Below are positions 57,336-64,000 of a DNA stretch of 64,000 nucleotides, piece after piece (the first letter of the stretch is position 1; the number at the start of each line of letters is the position of its first letter). This DNA is from Ligustrum vulgare (Eukaryota; Streptophyta; Magnoliopsida; Lamiales; Oleaceae), in the NCBI GenBank assembly GCA_963555705.1, contig OY743183.1, forward strand, positions 29,485,932-29,549,931, in the 5' to 3' direction. The position numbers and the translations under genes are program-made. The notes beneath the pieces were generated by a model. The model had not been told where the DNA came from, ran no database searches, and was given only the letters and a program-made list of their open reading frames with translations.

Positions 57336-59350
57336 CTACGCATTTGTTCCAATGAATTTCTTCCTCGCCTTAAAATCATGGTTTGATTTAGGTACCTGCA
57401 AAACAGATTTAATAGAACTGGGGAGGGGTTTGTTAGCTTGGCTACGTGCAAGGGATGGTGCCTTGTAGCTCAATTGTTGTGTAAATAAGCTCATTTTGTT
57501 TATGGACTCTCTTTTATTTTTCTTTTTCCACTCATGCTCACCTTTTTCTGAGATCGTGGCCTCAACTCTCTTATTTTCAGTTTTCACACCCTCTCATTTT
57601 TTCGAGGTTGTGGCCTCAACACTCTTATTTTCCCCCTCAAACTTACTCTTTATTTTCGATTGATCATTTTGTATTTGGGTTGGGGACCAGGGCATAAGTG
57701 TGAATCTTTTTCCACCCTTCATAAAACTATACTGATTTTTAAATCCATCGTGTACTACCCTCCTATCATACTGTCATGGCCTTCCCAACAAGATATGCCC
57801 AACATGCATAGACACCACATCACAAACCACTTCATCAGTATACCCACCAATTGAAAAACTCACCAAAACCTGCTTATTCACCTTAATTTCACTCGACTTA
57901 GTCAGCCATTGTAACTTATAAGGTTTAGGGTGTTTTATCAAATTTAAACCCAATTTTTCTACCAACATTGTACTAACCACATTAGTACAAGTTCCCCCAT
58001 CAATCACTTTCCACAAACCTTTTTATCCACTGAACACCTAGTGTGAAAAAGGTTATCCCTTTGCTCACCAACTTCATCTATTTTAGTTCTAGAATTTAGG
58101 ACATGCCTATTGACAAGTGATTCCTTCACAGCATAAGTCCTTCCTTCCTCATCACTTCTACTAGCCCCAACATCTTGTAATCTAGGCATCCCTTTAAACT
58201 CATCCTCCGAACTAATTTCCCCATTATCACGCAAGAACATTACCCGCTTATTAAGAATATTTGAAGCAATGTGACCCGAACCCAAGCATTTAAAAAAAAT
58301 TATATTCCTATCCCGTAATTTGGGAATCAACGCTATTTTTACCTTTAGTTGTTGGCTCCTCTCTCCCTCCCTTTAGGGACATGATCGTCATTGACTTCCC
58401 GTTTTGATTGAGAAGTAGGATAAGAACCCGGAGATTGTCTTGCTGCTCCCTTTCACCTCAACTGTCTTTCCACCTTCATGGTCATGTGTACCATTACTTC
58501 TAGTTCCACATAATGTTGCAGATCAATGATATTGGAAATATTCCTGTTCAACCCGCTCAAAAACCTCGCCATTGTAACCTCCCGATCCTCTACTACATTG
58601 GCCCTAATCATTGTCACCTCCATGACTTTATGGTATTCCTCCACACTCCTCGACCCTAGATTTAAACCCTGCAGCCCCTGATAAATATCCTATAATAGTG
58701 AGTGGGCACAAATCGCTTCCTCATTATAGTCTTTAATTCACCCCAAGTCTCCACTGGCCTCTCAAAATTCCTCCTCCTACCCATCACCAATTGATCCACC
58801 AGATGATTGCATAGTCTGTGAATTCAATTACTGCCAATTTAACCTTCTTCTCCTCAGAATAATGATGATAATCGAAGAGAAATTCAACATTGGTTTCCCA
58901 ATCAAAGTATGTCTCTGGATCGCTCCTACCTTGGAAAAGAGGTATTTGAATTTTAATGTTCCCAAGGTCTCTTTCCACTACATCTCCATTTCCCCAATGC
59001 CTCCTAGCATCATGACGTTCCCAGTTATCCCTCCTTCCATTCCTATCTCCTCTATCCCTCCTTTGCACACTTGCTACCGAAGATACAGTGCCACACTCAC
59101 TACCCATGCCCTCATCACCCCAATTAACCTCATGCCAGTGGCTTCTTCTGACCCTCGAACTACTATGAGACTATTCCCGGTGTCATTGATCACGTTCTGC
59201 ATCCCGTCTCTCCATCTGAGCCATTAACCTTTTAAATTGTACCCGCATCACTGCAATCTCATCATTGCCCTACTCAACTTTCCTATCCACAGCCTTGGGT
59301 TGTTTGTTGTCACCCACAGAAGATGACGATGTAGATCCCTCTCTGTAAGA
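57336..59350 (-). pseudogene. Gag-protease-tail polyprotein of the second element
   Basis: From the right: the capsid region with IQIPLFQGRSDPETYFDWET, VEFLFDYHHYSEEKKVKLAV and WWINW (59107-58784), then VARFLSGLN-type gag helix wording (58644-58453). A decayed zinc knuckle is FFKCLGSGHIASN (first Cys lost). The protease has VIDGGTCTNVVSTMLVEKLG and HILLGRP (58016-57774), and the tail MKTENKRVEATISEKGEHEW...SVLQVPKSNHD (57587-57336). Frames are broken by stops. It keeps the capsid region that the copy at 22087 lacks, yet has the same direct PR-to-tail organisation. Confidence 0.82.
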
Positions 59351-59700
59351 CATTTTAATAACAAAAGAAAAATCTCCTCACTTGTATTTTTGCTCTTGTA
59401 TCACTCTTTTCCCTTTCAAATTTCACCCAAGAATAAATCAAGGGTCAACAAATAAGAAATTTATGGAAGACATTAAGAAAAACAGAAATTGAGAAATTCT
59501 CGGATTTTTTTTTTAACTACTAGAAAATTTGCCAACGATAATGACGGAAAAAGGGAATTGGATTTGGACGAAAAACGAACTCGAGAAACACATTTAAATT
59601 TTTTGGAAAGATTTTTATGGATAAAAAATTGAAATTTTTTTACCGGGACGAAGAACAAGAAAACTCAAGAAAATAAGAAAAGGCAATAATCTGAAATAAA

Positions 59701-59717
59701 TCCAAGCTCTAATACCA
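59701..59717 (-). other. Primer-binding site of the second gag-PR element
   Basis: Minus strand tggtattagagcttgga, initiator-Met type with one change, two bases inside the 5' LTR. Confidence 0.85.
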
Positions 59718-59719
59718 CC

Positions 59720-60481
59720 TGATGCGATCCACTCGGGAATCACAACGAAACACGTGGAATAACACAAACACAAAATATAGGGAAGATCTTCAACACAAGA
59801 AACAAGAAAGAAACAACGAAAATAATGATAGATTTTGACGCTAAAATCTTGACCAAATATTCACGACGCAAGAACGATGCAAAATGTGAACCAAGATTGG
59901 TGAATGCCACAAGGGATGTCACTTCCTTGATAATTTCGTTGGGTGACCGTCACAAATAATCGATCTTTGATAATTTCTAAGCAAAAGGAAAAATCTCACC
60001 TTTCAAAGAGAAAAACTCTCAATTTTCATTCAATAATCAAAGTTGTCATTTAATAATGGATAAAAAACATAATATAAGTCAAAATACGCTAAAAATAGAC
60101 CTACCCGCATTAGGGTTCAAAAATAGCATTAAGAATAATTGAAACAAAAATTAAATAAAAGAATTAACGAAAACCTAAAAAATTGCACCGCGCAGTTATT
60201 TTATTTACGACCATGAGAACTGATTTACGGCCATAAATGACTTGCTGATTCAAAAATTCTTGACTGAGTTACGGCCGTGAAAGTGTTGGTTACGGTCGTA
60301 ACAGCCTGGTTGAGTTTTGTTTCAGTCCTTTGACTAGAATTTTAGCTTCCATTCGCTTTCACTCATCTCGGAACCTCTTTTATCACTTTTTGTTGGTTCT
60401 TTTAAGCCTATGAGCTTGTACTTGAGCCTGGGTCCCTTGTGTGATGACGTCTTCTTTAAACTCTTACTCCGGATCACATTA
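59720..60481 (-). repeat. 5' LTR of the second gag-PR element
   Basis: Direct repeat of 56432-57215; it shows gatttacggccataaatgac and gttacggtcgtaac, i.e. C-to-T decay of the CpG palindromes. Confidence 0.88.
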
Positions 60482-60858
60482 TTTAACTTTTCTCAAGTCT
60501 TCAGAGCCAAACAAGAGTATTATTTGGGTGGGAAATAAGTTATTCATATTTGCAATCATGTGTGTCACAACCTGGTTTTGCGTTAATCAAATATTCAAAT
60601 AGTAAAAAAAAAAAAAAAAGAACTTAAGGGGAAGAAATATTTTCATGGGATTTAAATTGTAATTACTAATACTTAAAAGGTCGAAAATGAGATGAACTAA
60701 AAATATTGGAGATTTAACTTTCCAGTATTAATGATAGTTTAAGACTTAATGTTAGATTATATGAAGGTTTGAGGACTTATTTTGCAATTAATATTATTGG
60801 ACCACAAATCTTAAGCTTATCTATTTTCCTTTTCTCAATCCGTCCAACAAAAAGATAG
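60482..60858. other. AT-rich flank, possible LTR remnant
   Basis: tgtcacaacctggttttgcg at about 60551 resembles the start of a Ty3/gypsy LTR, but no end or partner is visible. No gene. Confidence 0.35.
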
Positions 60859-62147
60859 TGATACGTGTATTTTATAAACTTATTTCTATGTCAAAAGTAG
60901 GATTTATCATCATTGTTTTAGAATATTTGCTATTGATTTAGTTGTTATTCGTTTATATTGCAGAAATAATGCTAAAGTCGAGAAAATACAAGATTTGAAG
61001 CAAAAAGAAGTTAATTGGTTGATTAAAGAGTTAAATTATGCAAATGAAGAGTCAATGAAGTTAATCAAAGCACTAATGGAAGGAATGAAGAAAAGAAAGA
61101 AGCAAAAATGAAGAAATCAAAAGTCAGGGACTTAATTGCATCAATTGGAAGTTGAAGGACCAAAGTGCAAATATTCAATAGTTGATTTGGACCACGAAGA
61201 AAATACTTGAAGGTTTCTGGGAGTCAATTGGATGCAAATAGAAGTCAAAAGGGAATGAAATATTAAAAGAATATTACCATAAATTAATTATAATCGCACA
61301 AGATTCTGGATAGACTTTTAGTTGGACTTTGAGACCTAATTTCGGGGTAGTAAACGTTAAAATTGGGAAAATCTTATTTCATGAAAAATTGTATCCCTTT
61401 AAATTATCTTTCCAACACACTTTTGCACCTCAATTGGATAAGGAAATAGAAAGATATGATCAAAATACGGAATGCTATGCAGAGACAAAAAGATCTCTCG
61501 TGAAGGTAACTTTCCTTGTTCTGTTGGAACTCTTTTGGGAACCAATTTGGACTGATGTTTAGCCAGTTTTCGACCCCTACAAATAATGAATAATGGAAAT
61601 GCATTAGGAGTTCCCAACTTGTGAAATTGATGCCAAAAGATGTCGAATTGTCGAGAGGATACATGCCACGTCAAGAGCACAATTGAAGAACAAAGAATAA
61701 GAAGATGGACGGGGTGACATCCTTTTATTTTTCTTGTAATTTCTATTCAATTATGTTTCTAGGATAGATTTTTAGTGTTAGGTTGTGATGATGTTTTGAC
61801 TCTTTGATTCCATATTTTGATTATTTATTTAATTCAAGCAGTTTATGGGTTTGATGCAATTGATATATGTTCTTTGAATTTCATGCGATTACTTGGCCTC
61901 TGTTTGGAAAACTTTAAAAAAATAAAGTTTTTAAACAACACAATTCCCAAAATTATTTTTTAATCACACATATTTTCTCTCTCCAATTTTTAACTACACA
62001 TCTTACCTCGAAAATATAAAAAAACTTGTTTTTAAACACAAAACTTTTAACAAACAGAACCTTGATCACTAGTTGTGTGAATTTGTGGTTATTCTCTATA
62101 TTCGAAAGAGTAGGAGATTATTAGACCCGTATCAATTGTCACAAATT
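60859..62147 (+). mobile_element. Athila-type LTR, interrupted by a MITE and cut by a CACTA element
   Basis: Begins tgatacgtgtattttataaa and parallels the minus-strand reading of the LTR at 50376-51808 (tattttata.acttatttct; caattatgtttc.agg.tag; tcatgggtttgagcaattga-like wording; cgaaagattag), so it is a diverged Athila LTR in plus orientation. Its 3' end is not reached before the CACTA element at 62148. It cannot be told whether it is solo or part of an element continuing beyond the window. ORFs inside (61329-61680) look incidental. Confidence 0.7.
61896..62061. mobile_element. Small MITE (166 bp) in the Athila-type LTR
   Basis: Inverted ends gcctctgtttggaaaacttt and aaacttttaacaaacagaacc, flanked by ttg on both sides (61893-61895, 62062-62064). 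The related LTR at 33569 shows the empty site (attacttgatcac). Superfamily uncertain; Harbinger-like by the 3-bp target. Confidence 0.75.
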
Positions 62148-62159
62148 CACTAGTACAGA

Positions 62160-62600
62160 AAGTGGAAAAGGCGTCGGTTGTAAAAGGGCATAGGCGTCGG
62201 TTGTATGGGTGACGCCTATGACGCAGACGCCTAAAGTTATACTTTATGCGTCGATTTTTTATAACCGACGCTTAAAGTTGAAAAAAAAAATAAATAAATA
62301 AAAAATTTACTTTAAGGCGTAGGTTCAAACTTTAGAACCGACGCCTAAAGTATTTTAGGCGTCGGTTCTAAAGTTAGAACCGACGCCTAAAGGTAACTTT
62401 AGTCGTCGGTTCTAACTTTAGAACCGACGCCTAAGTTTTTTTTTTTTTTCGTTTTCGTTTTCACACCTGCAGTGACCCAGGCCGCTGCAGGTATTCACCT
62501 AAGGCCGCTGCAGGTAATACCTGCAGTGACCCAGGCCGCTGTAGGTCATGGCCTGCAGTGACTCAGGCCGCTGCAGGTCATGGCCTGCAGTCATTTGGAC
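62160..62600. repeat. CACTA subterminal inverted-repeat array
   Basis: Alternating gtcggttctaactttagaac and accgacgcctaaag units form back-to-back hairpins, followed by four to five copies of ctgcagtgacccaggccgct. Such arrays are the usual binding sites for CACTA-encoded DNA-binding protein. Confidence 0.8.
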
Positions 62601-62756
62601 GTGGCCCGCGATGACCTGAACATTTTCCACATGCGCATCATCAAATATACATATAATCGACATATACATAATAAAATTAAATAGAGAACAATTATATATA
62701 CAAGATTGTTGTTTTATTATACAAATATGTAAATTTAAGTTTGGATACGCGTCATT

Positions 62757-64000
62757 TTACACACACCTATCAACGAAATATTTGGCCCATAAATTTTGAA
62801 TCTCAAAGACTTCCTCCGTTGAGTAGTATTCTTTAAATGCCTACAAACAATCAAAACATATTATTAGTTATTTTATAATAAAATATAAAGTCTTAATTAA
62901 AAACTCTCACTTAAATTACTTATACATTTTCTAACGAAGGAAGCTGAAAGTGTTCTGTGACTATCTCATACATATTTCTCATAACGTAATAGCCACACTC
63001 AGAACCTCCAGGTTGCTGAGGACACTAAAATTTTCACATTGAAAACTAACATGAATAATCAAACTTAATAGAATATGAAAATAATTCAAAACATTACAAT
63101 AAATTTCAAATGTGTTTTCGTATACCTTTATTTTTAGCCACGTTGTATTGCCTTTCGTCCTAATACCTCCTTGGGCCCAATACATTTTGAAAGCCCTAAA
63201 GTTTTAATAAATTATATGAACAAGTTACCAAAAAAAAAATACTCTAAATTTTCTACAAAAATTTTGGCAGAACCTCCCCTATAAATTGAACTTATCTAAC
63301 CTGTAAAGAGGCAAGTTGCTATTGAAATAAATTCTCAACAATCACAACAGAAATTCATCAATTTTACCACAACTCCACAATCAATTTCACCACAACTCCA
63401 CAATTATTTCATGAAAAATTATCATAACTTACGTATTCAATAGCGGCTTGATATCTAAGTCACGCTTACATGCACTAGCTGAATCCAAGAAGTACACCAT
63501 ATTCTTCTGAGGAGAAATCACTAGCAACATCCAATGGTTCCTACGTATTATGAACGTGTAAATACAACTTTAAACATATCTGATTCAAATTAGGTAAAAA
63601 AAGAGAGAATGTCAGTGGTCTTACTCCTGAAAATACGGTACTATAATGAACTTCTTACTTTGCATTGCCCTCATGGTGTTGTCCATGTAAATTACAACAC
63701 CGTTTACATTTGTTCTTACCGAAACCGATGCAATGTGTGTCGGAGACATGAATCCAATTGATTCAATACCGTATTCATGACACATCTCATGGAGGTACCT
63801 AAAAATAATTAAACCAATAAATATAAATAAAATAATGATTTAAAGTCAAGTTATAATTTCTGATCAGAAGTCTTACAATGAAAATATTTGTAAGATAGAT
63901 GTATCCAACCATTGCATCGTTAGCAAATCGGTGATGTCTCCGACTGTAACAAAAATACCATCGTCGAATGCACAGTTGAACACAGAGGCATCTATGGGCA
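62757..64000 (-). CDS. Ulp1-like SUMO-protease-family (C48) gene of a CACTA element, C-terminal exons
   Basis: Six exons on the minus strand: 64000-63877 (open at the window edge), 63798-63625, 63540-63433, 63195-63126, 63024-62926 and 62840-62757 (stop). All introns start GT and end AG, and all joins keep frame. Motifs: MQWLDTSILQIFSL, then FMSPTHIASVSV, the catalytic His in NHWMLLVISP, Asp in MVYFLDSAS, and Gln and Cys in CPQQPGGSECGYYVMRNMYE. The end reads AFKEYYSTEEVFEIQNLWAK. All four landmark residues of C48 cysteine proteases are present. Such proteases occur in many plant CACTA and MULE elements; their role in transposition is unknown. The N-terminal part is outside the window. Confidence 0.82.

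Larger units (their letters stand above)
56432..60481 (-). mobile_element. Second non-autonomous gag-PR Ty3/gypsy element
   Basis: LTRs 56432-57215 and 59720-60481 begin (t/a)gatgcgat and end ggatcacat(c/t)a. Flanks tttag and tttaa form a 4/5 TSD. Initiator-Met PBS at 59701, purine tract at 57216. Minus-strand interior: gag capsid part, degenerate zinc knuckle, protease, then the same charged tail as the element at 20699, with no RT, RNase H or integrase. Its LTRs carry tacggccgt palindromes like the other copy but differ otherwise, so the two are related families rather than recent copies. It has many stops and looks older. Confidence 0.9.
62148..64000 (-). mobile_element. CACTA element with Ulp1-type protease gene (continues beyond window)
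   Basis: Left end cactagtacagaaagtgg, then inverted units of gcgtcggttctaaagttaga / accgacgcctaaag (62165-62435) and ctgcagtgacccaggccgct (62468-62590), matching the subterminal region of the element at 15828. A multi-exon C48 protease gene follows, transcribed toward this end. The right end and transposase lie outside the window. It is inserted in an Athila-type LTR; a flanking att cannot be checked against the other side. Confidence 0.85.

Overview
This is nuclear DNA from a flowering plant, most likely a eudicot. The evidence is plant-specific gene fragments (a SOBIR1-like receptor kinase, an LRR receptor, plastid FabG and N-acetyl-glutamyl-phosphate reductase exons) and plant-only mobile element lineages (Tekay, Athila and Tat Ty3/gypsy elements, a TRIM, CACTA elements carrying a Ulp1-type protease gene, Stowaway and Harbinger MITEs). 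Composition is AT-rich. I see no complete, functional host gene. The species cannot be named from the sequence.

Layout. 1-4.4 kb: a tandem triplication of an LRR-receptor pseudogene, each copy broken by CACTA-derived sequence. 4.4-8.6 kb: unassigned sequence and a DUF4283 (LINE ORF1-type) remnant, split by a 2.3 kb solo LTR. 8.7-11.5 kb: exon fragments of two unrelated plastid-enzyme genes (FabG and AGPR) on the minus strand, with a complete TRIM between them. 12.3-14.2 kb: a 1.9 kb imperfect palindrome built from dozens of small AACGA...TCGTT inverted repeats. 15.3-56.0 kb: a SOBIR1-like pseudogene with a Stowaway MITE and TATA box upstream. Its signal-peptide exon (15715-15801) and kinase end (54852-56013) are separated by a 39 kb nest of transposons. 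56.4-60.5 kb: a second non-autonomous Ty3/gypsy element. 60.9-62.1 kb: an Athila-type LTR with a MITE inside. 62.1 kb to the window end: the left part of a CACTA element with a six-exon Ulp1/C48 protease gene.

The nest, outermost first: a Tat/Retand-type Ty3/gypsy element (15802-54851, minus) in the SOBIR1-like gene. In its left LTR is a CACTA derivative (15828-18232), which contains a Harbinger-type MITE (16025-17119). In its antisense plant-mobile-domain ORF is a non-autonomous gag-PR element (20699-27333), which contains a solo LTR (23154-26013). In its integrase is a solo LTR (28923-30626). In its gag is a non-autonomous Athila element (33569-51808), which contains a Tekay chromovirus (35903-45933). 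Target-site duplications are visible at every level, several of them perfect, so the insertion order can be read directly. LTR divergence estimated by eye agrees: Athila about 4%, Tekay 2-3%, the gag-PR element about 1.4%.

Most notable: an LRR-less SOBIR1-like reading frame that is in frame across the insertion point; a candidate 91-nt intron with an in-frame stop between gag and protease of the Tekay element; an extra ORF upstream of its gag; an antisense plant-mobile-domain gene with its own TATA box inside the Tat element; and short CpG-containing palindromes arrayed in the LTRs of four unrelated families.
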